Shown here piece by piece: positions 47,814 to 58,700 of a stretch of 64,000 nt of DNA (positions within the stretch are counted from its first letter, which is position 1; each line of letters begins with the position of its first letter). The stretch covers positions 37,381 to 101,380 of the forward strand of contig JARUKZ010000015.1 in NCBI GenBank assembly GCA_029688955.1, written 5' to 3'. Source of the DNA: Chitinispirillales bacterium ANBcel5. GTDB lineage: Bacteria; Fibrobacterota; Chitinivibrionia; Chitinivibrionales; Chitinispirillaceae. The notes below the pieces were generated by a model. It ran no database searches. It was not told the DNA's origin and was given only the letters and a program-made list of their open reading frames with translations. A program made the position numbers and the translations under genes.

Positions 47814-47893
47814 TAAAATCCCAACGGGATCAAAAAAACTTTGTGCACTGAAAATGGAATAACATTTGTGTTTTTTGGAGAATGAGTACAAAC

Positions 47894-48021
47894 CTCTCCC
47901 GGGAAAACAAACTTTTCACGCTTACACGAGGCAAGCAAGCCTCTTGGCGCCCCCGTGAGGAACCTTTCACTTGCCACCAGGCTTCTCTGGGGGGTGGCCA
48001 CCTTCGCCTCGGGCGACACTG
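47894..48021. repeat. Dispersed structured repeat, copy C (right half only)
   Basis: A truncated copy of about 128 bp begins at the CTCTCC before the GAGGC stem and ends at GGGCGACACT. It lacks the paired GTCCC/GGGAC hairpins of copy B. Confidence 0.8.
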
Positions 48022-48346
48022 AGATTATGAGAAGAATTACTAAGAACTACCGTGACTATTTATCGCGCTGCCTCCGTAGCAGTAGCTACTGCGTAAGGAA
48101 ACCGGGCGACACTTAATCATTAAAACTCATATTTATAAACATTATAAGCTACCCCGCTGCTCCGGGTTTTGTAGAGCACTGTATTTGCACCTACCCACTT
48201 AGCAATACCGAATGTAGCTACATCATTTCCCCACTTTTTCGTAACCAATAAACACCAACAGTGCAAATAAGCAAGATAACTTAGCATTTTGTTTAGGTTT
48301 ATATTTATATTATCTAGACAACAATATAGAACAGAGGATTCTGACT

Positions 48347-51300
48347 TTGATAGCCAAAACCATTTTTCCTATCTCAATATTATTTATTCTGCTAAGCACT
48401 GTAGGATGCTCGGTCAACACACCATCTCCCAGGGCAGAAAACGGAGTAATTAATCTTAACAAAACCGGGGTCTCTAATCAGGTTGTTAAACTCAATGGTG
48501 AATGGGAGTTTTATCCGTACCAATTATTAGCTCCACATGAAATCGATACTGTTCAAACAGTGCCTCATTATTTAGAGATCCCCGGATCCTGGCGCGGTAG
48601 TACTATTGAAGGTGAAGCATTAGACGGTCGCGGGTGTGCGACATTTCGACTCAAAATCGAATTACCACGGAAGCAAAAAAACTACTTCCTTAAGCTCTAC
48701 TCAATCCACTCAGCGTATACCGTATGGATTGACGGTGAATTATCAGGGTCCGTGGGCACAGTAAAGAGTTCCGCAGCAAGCGCAAGGCCTGTTCGCAAAC
48801 CGCTCACCATCGAAATACCATCTGCAAAAGATTCAATAGAAGTTATTATTCAGGTATCCAATTTCCACTACAGAGCCGGGGGTATTAACACTCCTGTTGT
48901 TATAGGCAATTCAGTAACGTTTCTTGAAACTGCAGGTCAGCAGAAAGCAATCGCTTTTTTCCTCATCGGTGGTATTCTTATCATGGCATTATATCACCTG
49001 ATACTCTTTTATCTAAGAAGAGAGGATCGTGCGTCATTATTTTTTGCGCTCTTTTGCTTTTTTGCATGCCTTCGAATTCTTATCACCGGTGAAATGTTTA
49101 CCGCTACAGTTTTTAACCTGACCAACTACCGATTGTCGCTGCAATTAGAGTACCTGACGGTATATCTGATGGTTCCACTTTTCATTTTATACACCAAAGA
49201 GCTTTTTCCTCTTGAGATAAATAAGATATTTGTAAATCTATCACTCCTGATAGCGTCTGTTTTCACTTTAGCCACTATACTTTTTCCAACCTACCAGTTC
49301 ACATATCTTATGCCTGTGTACCACCCGTTGCTCCTCGTGCAATTTATATGGCTTATTGTATCCCTGATTATTTCAAAAATAAGGAGTAGAAAAGGTGCTT
49401 CAATATTCCTTACTGGTTTTACACTACTGTTTTTTACTTCCCTTTATGATGCTCTTTTTACATACGTATTTATAGATGGAACCTATGTACTTCAATTCGC
49501 TATCTTTCTTTTCATTCTCTCACAATCATCCATACTTTCCATACGATTTGCGGATATCTACAAAACAGTGGAAAAGAATGAAAAAGAGTTACAACGCCTG
49601 ATAAACCTGAAAAACGACTTTCTTGCCCGTGTGACTCATGAGCTGAGAACCCCCCTTTATGGAATTGTTGGAACAGCCGAAATGATTTTAGAAAAAAAAG
49701 AGTCCTCCCTTACCGATAATGATCGTAAATGTCTGAATATAATAGTTTCGGATGGAAGAAGACTAAACAGACTTGTTAATGATATACTGGACTTTTCTAA
49801 ACTGAAAAGCAGCGAAATAATGCTTTTCAGGAAACAAATCGACCTTTTCTCCCTAACAGAAAGTATGCTTATTCTTCTTCGTCACTCAAGCGCGAATAAG
49901 AATGTCGAGCTCATCAATTTAGTCCCTCCTGATCTGGATCTTGTATATGCCGATGAGGACAGGGTGCAGCAAATCCTTTATAATTTGGTTGGCAATGCAC
50001 TAAAATTCACTGATACCGGGAAGGTTGAGGTTTTTGCGCAAAACAAGCGATGTGGTTTCATCACCATTTGCGTTAAAGATACCGGAATCGGAATACCGCA
50101 CGATAAACTTCACAAAATATTTGAACCCTTCGAGCAGACCGAATCGTCTGATACGAGGGCTCATGAAGGAAGTGGTCTGGGGCTCCCTATCACAAAATAC
50201 CTCATCGAGCTGCATGGTGGAACGATTACAATTGATTCGGAGCCGCAAATCGGAACAACAGTTTCTTTTTCAATACCCCTTAGCGATACTGCTTCAACAG
50301 AGTTCACTGACGCTACCCCGCCGGATAAACCCTTTGCGCAGAGCACTGACATTGACCAGGATCTCTATCCACAGCTCATTGAAGGCAATCATTTTCATAA
50401 CTATCCGCAGAATTCTGTACCTTCACATTCAAATGAGCTTTCTGGAAAGATTTTGGTAATCGATGATGATCCGCTCAGCCTCAGTATCATTGAAGACGCT
50501 TTAACTTCTGCTAATTTTGGAGTTATCAAAGCACAAAACGGATTTGAAGGTCTAAGACAGATCAACGAAGATTGTTTACCCGATGCAGTAGTTTTAGATA
50601 TGATGATGCCCGGTATGTCGGGATTGCAGTTTTTAAAAAGAGTGAGAATAAACTTCTCCCCCTCAGAGCTTCCTATACTTATGGTAACAGCCAAAAACCA
50701 GTTATCCGATCTGCTAAAAAGTTTTGAATCAGGTGCCAATGACTATCTGACTAAACCGTTCATACGCCACGAGTTGGTAACAAGAATAAAAACTCAGGTA
50801 AATATCAAAAAAGCCCTTATCACTGCCTGTGAAAACATACAACTCAGAGAAGAAATCGATTTTCAAAAAAAGCAACAGGAAAAACTACTGCTGCTGCAGA
50901 ATAGACTTTCATTTATGATGGACACTGTTGAAGACGCTGTAATGGCCGTGGATAACAAACTACAAATATGCTACATGAACAGACCATGTCTCAGGACCCT
51001 GAAATACGGGGAGATCAAAAAAGATCTTTTACTCGAGAAATTGATCGCAAGTAACGGGAAAAAACTTATCAATCATCTTCGCTCTACCCCTACTGCCGAT
51101 TCTCGTGTATTCAGGCAAATCCGACTTAAAGCTCAATCTAAAAGCGAACCAGTGGTGGATATTTCTGTTTGCGGCTTTAAATATGATACTAACCAGCTCT
51201 CTATTCTGGTGCTCAGAGACAGTAAAAGTAGCAGAAAAAAAGCTGATGCTTCTGTTGAAACCTTTTTGTCTATGCTGCACAACAGTTCCCAACGATTCAG

Positions 51301-51739
51301 TCTTTTAGGACAGGTCCTTGAGAAACTTAACCCCGATATTCTAAGCAAGAATCCACAACTGCACAATGACCTTCACAAACTTAGTTCAGCCATTGAAACC
51401 ATTAAAAATTACCCGGAGCTCAAAACCGTACCTGCCGATCGAAAAAATGTAGCCGTGAATTTATTGAATCGAGCCATTGAAGTATGCACAGAACACACTA
51501 CGCTTACGAAATTCTCTCTGGCAGAACAATCGGGGCTGTGGAAAGTTCATACAAATGCCGATGGGTGGCAAAGGACCCAGACCTTAGACCGCTATCTCAC
51601 CACCAGGACCTTCCCCAAATATCCTAAATGGGAAACCATCGAAAAAACAGTGAAGTTTGTAATCGCACGGCTGGACAAAAAACCTGCGCTGCAACAGGAG
51701 CTGGAAGAGATGTTACGGGTGTATAAAAGTATGGGGTGA
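48347..51739 (+). CDS. 7TM-DISM hybrid sensor histidine kinase with receiver, PAS-like and C-terminal domains
   Basis: A 1130-residue membrane kinase. A signal peptide with a cysteine (LLSTVGC) precedes a jelly-roll sensor domain (VVKLNGEWEFYP...IPGSWRG), seven helices (about 200-395), a HisKA domain with H431 (THELRTPLYG), a HATPase domain (NLVGNALKF at about 545; DTGIGIP; GSGLGLPI), a receiver with phospho-acceptor D751 (VVLDMMMPGMSG), a PAS-like region, and a C-terminal domain with LDRYLTTRTFPKYPKW that recurs at the ends of other 7TM-DISM hybrid kinases. No response-regulator gene adjoins it. The start is TTG at 48347, eight bases after AGAGGA. Confidence 0.92.
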   Translation: MIAKTIFPISILFILLSTVGCSVNTPSPRAENGVINLNKTGVSNQVVKLNGEWEFYPYQLLAPHEIDTVQTVPHYLEIPGSWRGSTIEGEALDGRGCATFRLKIELPRKQKNYFLKLYSIHSAYTVWIDGELSGSVGTVKSSAASARPVRKPLTIEIPSAKDSIEVIIQVSNFHYRAGGINTPVVIGNSVTFLETAGQQKAIAFFLIGGILIMALYHLILFYLRREDRASLFFALFCFFACLRILITGEMFTATVFNLTNYRLSLQLEYLTVYLMVPLFILYTKELFPLEINKIFVNLSLLIASVFTLATILFPTYQFTYLMPVYHPLLLVQFIWLIVSLIISKIRSRKGASIFLTGFTLLFFTSLYDALFTYVFIDGTYVLQFAIFLFILSQSSILSIRFADIYKTVEKNEKELQRLINLKNDFLARVTHELRTPLYGIVGTAEMILEKKESSLTDNDRKCLNIIVSDGRRLNRLVNDILDFSKLKSSEIMLFRKQIDLFSLTESMLILLRHSSANKNVELINLVPPDLDLVYADEDRVQQILYNLVGNALKFTDTGKVEVFAQNKRCGFITICVKDTGIGIPHDKLHKIFEPFEQTESSDTRAHEGSGLGLPITKYLIELHGGTITIDSEPQIGTTVSFSIPLSDTASTEFTDATPPDKPFAQSTDIDQDLYPQLIEGNHFHNYPQNSVPSHSNELSGKILVIDDDPLSLSIIEDALTSANFGVIKAQNGFEGLRQINEDCLPDAVVLDMMMPGMSGLQFLKRVRINFSPSELPILMVTAKNQLSDLLKSFESGANDYLTKPFIRHELVTRIKTQVNIKKALITACENIQLREEIDFQKKQQEKLLLLQNRLSFMMDTVEDAVMAVDNKLQICYMNRPCLRTLKYGEIKKDLLLEKLIASNGKKLINHLRSTPTADSRVFRQIRLKAQSKSEPVVDISVCGFKYDTNQLSILVLRDSKSSRKKADASVETFLSMLHNSSQRFSLLGQVLEKLNPDILSKNPQLHNDLHKLSSAIETIKNYPELKTVPADRKNVAVNLLNRAIEVCTEHTTLTKFSLAEQSGLWKVHTNADGWQRTQTLDRYLTTRTFPKYPKWETIEKTVKFVIARLDKKPALQQELEEMLRVYKSMG

Positions 51740-52316
51740 TAACAGCGGGTCTTCCTCTCGCCGACCAGGTCTTCACCGGGTCATTTTTCTCTAAGTAACT
51801 CTTGATTCACAGTTATTCAGCCATTCCAACCTCTAGTCGCTTCCGGTCTACTATTTGCTTGGTAAAAGGGATTAATTCCTAAATACAAATTATGAAAAAG
51901 TGAAAGTTCCGTTCTTTTTCGCATAGTTTTTCCTCCTGTTTAAAGATAACGCTTAAGACTCATCAATAAGACTGGAAGCTAGTTGGATAAATTTAACAAG
52001 CTAAAATTCAAGTAGATTAAAATCAGACTCTATATTGATATACATACTTACAAGACATCGGAAAGAAACAGTGTGTTCAGCAGGAATAAAAAGCATAAGT
52101 GATTGTATATAGATAAATTATACACTACCAAAATTTTTAACAATTTTTAACAATTTACATTGTTGTAATTATTTTTTATAGTCTTTATTTTACTATCAAT
52201 GATTATCTCTCTAGGTGATATAAAAAACGGCTTAGTTCAGGTAAATCCTTTTTTTTTCATCTATCCAACAATCGAATATTTTCGTTTTTTATAAAGTTTA
52301 AACAAGGAGAATATCT
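51740..52316. other. A+T-rich intergenic region
   Basis: About 577 bp between the kinase and the FISUMP protein. It includes a direct repeat GGTCTTC about 15 bp apart just after the kinase stop. The right part is very A+T-rich and must hold the promoter of the next gene. No gene or hairpin terminator is obvious. Confidence 0.4.
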
Positions 52317-54701
52317 ATGAGTAAGTTTTCCGTACCAGAATTTTTATTAGTATTGCTAATGATGCTACTCCCCTCTTCTATCAATGCAGATAAGATTAAT
52401 CTTTCGGGAACAGTTCTTAACGATTCCAATGAGCCAATTGCCGGAGCAAATGTCCGTCTTATTAGCAGAGATACTCTTACAACCACAGATTCTGAAGGGA
52501 AGTTTGAAATAATCGGAGAGCTTACATCAGTATTGGCAAGAACCAGCCCACTTCAGCCATTTGCTAAGGTTAATGGTTCTATTGTTACTGTTAATCTTAC
52601 AGCTTCATCCCCAATTGATATAGCAGTCTACAGTCTTAACGGAAAAAAAGTATATGGTTATGATACTCCATCCAGTAAGGCAGGTATTCACAGATTCGCA
52701 ATACCTATGCACCAATTGGGTACCGGTGTTTATATGGTTGCAGTTACCCACCAGGGAAAAAGATCTGTTTTCAGGCATATCTTTAATAGGTCGTTCTCTG
52801 GATTTCAAAGTGGTGAGGGCAGGATAAGTAGTGATGGTGTTCAGTTGGCCAGAAAAGCTTCTGGTAACACTATAGATACACTCGTAATTTCTGCTGATGG
52901 ATTTGGGATAAAAAAGCATCCTCTCCGGTCATTAGTCGAAAACGATATCAATATAATACTTTCATTTGAAGGCTATAGGGTAAAGTATAAATGTACTAAT
53001 CATACTGATGGTACACCACCTGTAGACAATACAGTGTATGAAGAGGGTGATGGTGTCCAAGTTCTTGGCAACAAAAACAGCTTGACCAGAGAGGGATATA
53101 TTTTTGACGGCTGGAATACTTCACCTGATGGAAACGGTACTGACCATGAACCCGAATCTTTTGTTGTCATGGGGACTTCTGATGTAACACTATATGCCAA
53201 ATGGATTGCTGCACTTACTGTCAGCTTTGAGAGTAATGGGGGGAGTGATGTAGAAAACAGCTATGTGGGCCCGGGAGATCCTGTATCCCCTCCGCCTACT
53301 CCGACAAAACCGGGATATGCATTTAGTGGTTGGTTCAGTGACTCATTATTCACATCAGAATGGGTTTTTACCAGAAATATTTCACACGATATGACACTTT
53401 ACGCTAAATGGATTGAATTAGAACTCGGTGATGGAGTTACAGATGGAGATGGAAATGTTTATGAAACTGTGATAATAGGTGAACAGGAATGGATGATGCA
53501 GAATCTACGGACAACCAGCTATGCTGATGGCGAGCCTATTATGCGTGTAACAGGTGACCAAGCGTGGAGAAATCTTACTGATCCGGCATACTGCTTTTAC
53601 AATAATACAACCGATTCAGATAGCATGGAGCTGTTTGGGGCACTGTATAACTGGTGGGTGGTGGATCCTGAGAACGCAAACGATATTGCGCCAGAAGGTT
53701 GGAGAGTACCTACCGACAGAGATTGGCTTGCTTTACTTAAATATCTTGATCCAAATGGAGATGAAAGGGACAACATTGCAGGCAGTAAGATGAAAAAAGG
53801 TGGAGCATTTGTTAGTTTTGGGGGCCAAACAGATGAAAACGCGACAAATGAAAGTGGTTTTTCAGCTGTTCCCGGAGGTGAGCGCAGAAGTTATTTCGCT
53901 AACATGAGAACCTTTTGTTTCTTCTGGAGTAGTACAACTGATAATAGACGATCATCGGATGGTCTTGCTGCTCACCTCAGAGCGGACATGGAAGATCTTA
54001 CCTTTGGGGCAATGGGAAAAAGCCAAGGTCTATCTGTTCGGTTAGTTAAAGGGCCGAGATATTTCGAGTTGAGTTTTGATCCTAATGGTGGTTACATCGA
54101 CTATAGGCATCAATCAATGATAATTGCCGAAAACTCAACAATTAGTCTTCCTGATATTGAAGCTACTGATTATCGAAACACACACATTGGCTGGAACACA
54201 AAACCTGACGGTAGTGGCGCCTCATACGGCCTTGAAGGGGATTTTACCATGGGAACAGAAGACGTGACACTCTACGCTCAATATGGTGATGAAGACGACC
54301 TGGATGATGATGGAGATGACGAAGATGATTCAGATGATGATCATCAAGACCTCCTGGAAAAATACAACGTACCAAGAAATTCCGCTCTGCCTTCCATTGA
54401 TGACCAATATACCAGTTTTCAAGTTGATGGAAACGGTGTTGATATGAGTAATATTACAGAACTTACATTTAGATGGGATGAAGCATCAGGAGATTTATTT
54501 TTGTTTTCGGGTATTTCTCAAGTTTCCCCTTTTTATCGAAATTTTATCGTTAACCACAATTTTGGTTCTACACATCCAGATTTTTCCATTACAGATACCA
54601 ATATACCAGGATTTGATGGTGACTATTACATTACAATAGATGGTACTGATCTGATCTTTGTACATAAATCAGGAGATCATGCTATAATATGCAGACCCTG
54701 A
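52317..54701 (+). CDS. Secreted FISUMP-domain protein with InlB repeats
   Basis: A 794-residue secreted surface protein. A signal peptide (LLVLLMMLLPSSINA) is followed by a carboxypeptidase-regulatory-like domain (LSGTVLNDSNEPIAGANVRL), then a sorting-like segment (YSLNGKKV...LGTGVYMVAVTHQGK). Two InlB/Flg_new repeats (YIFDGWNTSPDG; YAFSGWFSD) precede a FISUMP domain at about 372-578 (GEQEWMMQNLRTTSYADGEPI, GWRVPTDRDW, ESGFSAVPGG). Another InlB-like repeat, an acidic linker (EDDLDDDGDDEDDSDDDH) and a C-terminal beta domain follow. AAGGAG seven bases before the ATG supports the start. The acidic linker may bind calcium. The domain family was named for a Fibrobacter major surface protein, which supports the organism inference. 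Confidence 0.9.
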   Translation: MSKFSVPEFLLVLLMMLLPSSINADKINLSGTVLNDSNEPIAGANVRLISRDTLTTTDSEGKFEIIGELTSVLARTSPLQPFAKVNGSIVTVNLTASSPIDIAVYSLNGKKVYGYDTPSSKAGIHRFAIPMHQLGTGVYMVAVTHQGKRSVFRHIFNRSFSGFQSGEGRISSDGVQLARKASGNTIDTLVISADGFGIKKHPLRSLVENDINIILSFEGYRVKYKCTNHTDGTPPVDNTVYEEGDGVQVLGNKNSLTREGYIFDGWNTSPDGNGTDHEPESFVVMGTSDVTLYAKWIAALTVSFESNGGSDVENSYVGPGDPVSPPPTPTKPGYAFSGWFSDSLFTSEWVFTRNISHDMTLYAKWIELELGDGVTDGDGNVYETVIIGEQEWMMQNLRTTSYADGEPIMRVTGDQAWRNLTDPAYCFYNNTTDSDSMELFGALYNWWVVDPENANDIAPEGWRVPTDRDWLALLKYLDPNGDERDNIAGSKMKKGGAFVSFGGQTDENATNESGFSAVPGGERRSYFANMRTFCFFWSSTTDNRRSSDGLAAHLRADMEDLTFGAMGKSQGLSVRLVKGPRYFELSFDPNGGYIDYRHQSMIIAENSTISLPDIEATDYRNTHIGWNTKPDGSGASYGLEGDFTMGTEDVTLYAQYGDEDDLDDDGDDEDDSDDDHQDLLEKYNVPRNSALPSIDDQYTSFQVDGNGVDMSNITELTFRWDEASGDLFLFSGISQVSPFYRNFIVNHNFGSTHPDFSITDTNIPGFDGDYYITIDGTDLIFVHKSGDHAIICRP

Positions 54702-54758
54702 GTGTAGAATAACTAATGTTGAAGTTGGCAGTTTATTGATACAAAGTAGCAAAGCTTA

Positions 54759-54815
54759 AAGGGCTGTGTTCAAATGTTTGATAACGTAATATTTGGCACA
54801 GTCCTCTAAAGCAGT
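54759..54815 (+). terminator. Imperfect hairpin downstream of the FISUMP gene
   Basis: GGGCTGTG...CAAAT pairs with ATTTG...CACAGTCC around an unpaired loop, about 60 bp past the stop. There is no good T tract, so it is only a possible terminator or processing site. Confidence 0.35.
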
Positions 54816-55418
54816 ACCATTCGGCCACTTAAAAGAATAAGTGCTCTCTTCCACACTCCCAAGACATATACTCTCAAAGTGCACTGATTTGCGGTTTAGC
54901 CATGTTCACTAATTATTCTTGAAGTATTACACGGGAGTATAGCTGAGTCTCAATTGTAGTATACAAGGTTAAAGAGCGCTAAAAGCGGGGGTTAATTTTA
55001 AGAAACGCTCTGCTGCAAACTACACATCACCTTTCCTAAACAAAACAACTCTACGACCATCACATCCTGTAGCCGTAGTGCGATACTGTTTCAACATAAC
55101 CGTAGCGGGTTTCTTATTTAACGGTGCGTGTTTCTTAGTTTTTGAACCCCTGTAGCTCTGTTTTCCGGTGTTATTACAAAAAACTTCACACCGGTAGTTT
55201 TTAAACGGCTATTGATGATATTTTAAAGGAAATGTGTAGTTTTTTTGGCAAGAGCTGTGGGAATCAAATACTTATAGGTATGGGTCGCTTGCCCTTTCCC
55301 AGCACTGAGTTTACAAATCGACTAAATATGAACAAAATGCAACATGTGGGGTTTTAATTAAAGATTGAAGATCTTATATATTGTAGTCTTCTACTTTTTG
55401 CTTCCAGTGCTTACTATT

Positions 55419-55505
55419 ACATCTCCTTCTTACCTTATTGACATACTTATTCAGATAATACCGTCTGTTTTTGAAAAAACGATCCTTGCATATTTTTAAT
55501 TAGTT
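55419..55505 (-). pseudogene. C-terminal relic of the 257/272-residue paralogue family
   Basis: The minus-strand frame reads LKICKDRFFKNRRYYLNKYVNKVRRRC, which aligns with KKYARIAFVKNRKYYVDNYVSKVRRRQ at the end of the 257-residue protein (42287-43060). A stop codon lies immediately upstream in the same frame and no further similarity is apparent, so this is a truncated, dead third copy. Confidence 0.7.
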
Positions 55506-55734
55506 TCTGTTCAGAATAAGCTCAATGATTACTGTGATACATGCATAAAATTGGATCAGAAGTTTAGAGAACTGTATTACCGCTGCCTGTTCACAGGTGC
55601 TCCAGACTCTTGTGAGTAGCCATGTTCTCCACTCTGATAATAAATCCACAGGGAATTCTTCTTGAAAACGACACGTCATGCACGCCCGGTTTATCGGAAA
55701 ATAGAATGCTCAAATGTTGCTTTTCAACATTTTC

Positions 55735-58700
55735 TCACCCACCGGTGCATAACTTAGGCATTATTAACCGAGTAACGTAATCACCAGCTGCATCAATACC
55801 CATAAAAAGCAAATCCCATGGGTCTTCTTGTCCAGTTATAACATTTACTGTATTATCGCTCGAACTAATAATTTTTCCATATAAATAACCACCCAATGAA
55901 TTATAGAATTCAGGATGGGAAGCATATTTGATTCCTAAAGTGACAGTTGTTTTAGAAATTGCCGAAATGACAATTTTAGAAGCTACAGCTGTGCCTACAA
56001 GTGCGGATACTGAAATAATAATTTTTCCATTTGGGTCTATGTAATTCAACGGATCATTGCCGCAATACCGAAACAAATTCCCGTCCCCTCCGGAAAACCT
56101 AATCGGATCCTTAGCAGTCCACCTCCCCGCCTCCGCATCATAATCCCTTGCCCCAAACCTCACCAGTCCAGTCCGGTAATCATACAATCCGCCCGCAAAC
56201 CCAAAGGGCTGAAATCCTGGATTACTGTCAAGGAGCACATACCCGAACTCATCGTAATCTATTCTCTGGGCGACTTCACCGGTCTGGGCGTTAACCACCA
56301 ACCGCACGCTTCCAAGATGGTCACTTATAATTCTGTATTTAATGCCGGCTTTAATAATATAGTCTGGCACATTTATTTTGGTTCCGTAGACAAAAGCAGA
56401 AATTACATTCCCTGACGCATCAAGCTCTGCGACTGGATTGAGTTGGTCCTGATAGAGATAGCCGCTGACAAGAGAACCGTTCACTTTTCTGCCGATACGG
56501 CGGTTACGCCCATCAGTAATATATTCAATAACAGTTCCATCTGGTAATGTAACTGACAGGAGGTTTCCAAGAACATCGTAGTTGTAGTGGGTAGTCCCTT
56601 CGGTGTTTGTTTTTTGTAGCAGTTCACCATTGTCGGTGTACATATATGAGTTTGCGCCGTAAGATAGCATACGGTCCTGATTGTCGTAAGTACCAGTCTG
56701 GTTTCCGCGAGGACCGGTGTAGCTTATCCTGTTACCGTTGGAGTCGTACCCGTACGAAGAGTAGAGTGAACCGTTGCGGTACACTTCTGTGAGCTGACCG
56801 TCAAGGTCGTAGTTATAATGGTAAGAAACCGACTCACCTTCCACGGTTTCTGTCCTGCTCACTATTCTGCCCAGTTTGTCGGTCTCAGTGTGCTGAACGC
56901 TGTACATTTCCGCTCCACCCTTTCCTGCAGTATAGGATACAAGATCTCCGAAACTGTTGTAAGCAAGATTATCGGAAACAGTTCCCAGAGAAGAACCTGT
57001 AAGTCTTCCATTCTGAGGGTCGCGATCAATGTTAAGGTCTCCCGCAGATACAAGCAGACCATCATTGTCGTAGGCATAATCTATAGAATGATTGTTATTT
57101 ATGGTTCGGTTCACTAATTGTAAATTATCATTAAAAGCAACTCCTACACTTCCGTTTATACCACCTGTCCATTCTGTAGCGGTTAAGAGAGAACCATCAT
57201 AAACGTAGGAAATATCCGCTCCTGAAGATAAGATGCTTACCAGGTTGTTTGTGGTGTCATTGAAGAGATAACCGATTTGACCATTGGGAAGCACAATCTC
57301 TACAAGACGTCCGACATGGTCGTATTCATAGTCAATAGTCTGACCGTCGGGTCTGGTAATAGTTGTAAGCTGTTTATTCAGATTATAGTTATAGCGGGTA
57401 AAATTAAACCCAGCGCCCACATTGGGGGGAGTGTAGGTATCGAGCATGTTAACAGATGTGTAATCAAAAGAGTGGTCAGGCCTGCCCGGAGGAGTAAGTG
57501 AACTCATATTGCTGTTAGCATCGTAGGTGTACTCTACAATCCGGCCATCAGGAAGCGTTTCTCTTGTGATACGTCCCGAGAGATCGTAGTTAAACTGTGT
57601 GCTTCTTCCCAGTGCATCGGTTATACTCTCCATATAACCCTGGCTATTGTAGAGAATAGTGCTCTGTCGAGCACTGCTTCCGCTGCCCTGCTTCACCAGA
57701 GCAACTCTTCCATGACTGTCGTACTCATACTCTACAGGCAGCACACCTGGAACCTCACTCAATACCACTCTTCCTTTATCATCGATTGTAGTAATCGATT
57801 GCCGGCCTTCGGGGGAAATGGATGTAATGTTTTTTGTCTGTGCATCGTAAATAGTGATGTGGAGCTGGCCATTAATAAGTACCGAGTCGGTAATTGTTTG
57901 CACACTAAACAGATCACCTGGATCCTCAAGCTCTGCAGTGCGGCTTGAAGTCATGGTGTAGGTCAAACCGGATGGTGTGGTTACCGTTTGCTCTGTGATT
58001 ACAGGTGCCTGCATACCGAACCTGGGGTCCGGGCCATATCTGGTAAATGAAATAGTGCTGTCAGGTGCAATTATCCGTTTGCTGCCATTGGTTCCTGTAA
58101 TAGCCTCAACTTGTCCCTCCCCACAGCATGTTGTAGTGACCTGGCGTATTTCGCCAGTTGCCAGCCTTTCGGTAAAATAGGATGTTTCATATTCGTTGTG
58201 CTCATCCTTGCTTTCGATTTTTCTTACTATATACCCTCTTTCTGTTCTTTCTCTTTGCAGTTCTGTATAGCCGCCGGAAGCGTTCTGAGCTCTGATCAGG
58301 CGGCCCAGGTCATCGTAAGTGTAGGTAGAGGTATTGTTGTTTGCATCAGTAAAAGTGGCCATGAGTCCGCCCTCATGGTAAGTACAGCTTACAGTTTCTT
58401 CTGCAGCATTTGTTACTGAAATTATGTATCCGCCACTGTTTAGAGTGAGATTTGTTCTCTGCCCAAAAGGTGCGACAATAGCTGTGGGGTTGCCGTTTGC
58501 ATCGCGTTCTATTGTAGTGATATTGCTGTCAGCATCAACGATGCTGACAAGGTGGCCAGCATCGTTATAGATGAATTCGTAAACTAAAGTGCCGTTAAGG
58601 GCATCTACTGTGCGAAGATGTTTTCCACCTGGATTGAAATGAAAAATATGCCTTCCGTCTTCTGAGGGTGTGAAAACATCACCGATTGTAGAGTGGGAGA

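Larger units (their letters stand above)
47384..48346. other. Intergenic region holding repeat copies B and C
   Basis: Nearly 1 kb lies between the divergent lipoprotein and sensor kinase genes. It carries repeat copies B and C separated by about 80 bp, and a further partial relative of the repeat's right flank near 48100-48165 (GGGCGACACTTAATCATT...ATAAGCTACC), also seen after copy A. The short minus-strand frames across B and C encode the same sequence in both (SPEAKVATPQRSLVAS), which reflects the repeat rather than genes. Confidence 0.6.
54702..55734. other. One-kilobase intergenic region between converging accessory genes
   Basis: Between the FISUMP stop and the Rhs stop lie an imperfect hairpin (54759-54815), the C-terminal relic of the 42-44 kb paralogue family (55419-55505) and no intact gene. 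A minus-strand frame near 55030-55130 reads KQYRTTATGCDGRRVVLFRKGDV and may be another decayed fragment, but I cannot assign it. No immunity-like ORF follows the Rhs gene. Confidence 0.5.

Noticed and set aside
47637..48019. Minus-strand ORFs with the repeated sequence SPEAKVATPQRSLVAS
   Set aside because: They lie entirely in repeat copies B and C, have no ribosome-binding site and the frames diverge outside the repeat, so they are repeat sequence rather than genes.
54702..55734. Immunity gene for the Rhs tip
   Set aside because: No ORF with credible start and length was found downstream of the Rhs stop on the minus strand; only the relic and an unassignable fragment are there.
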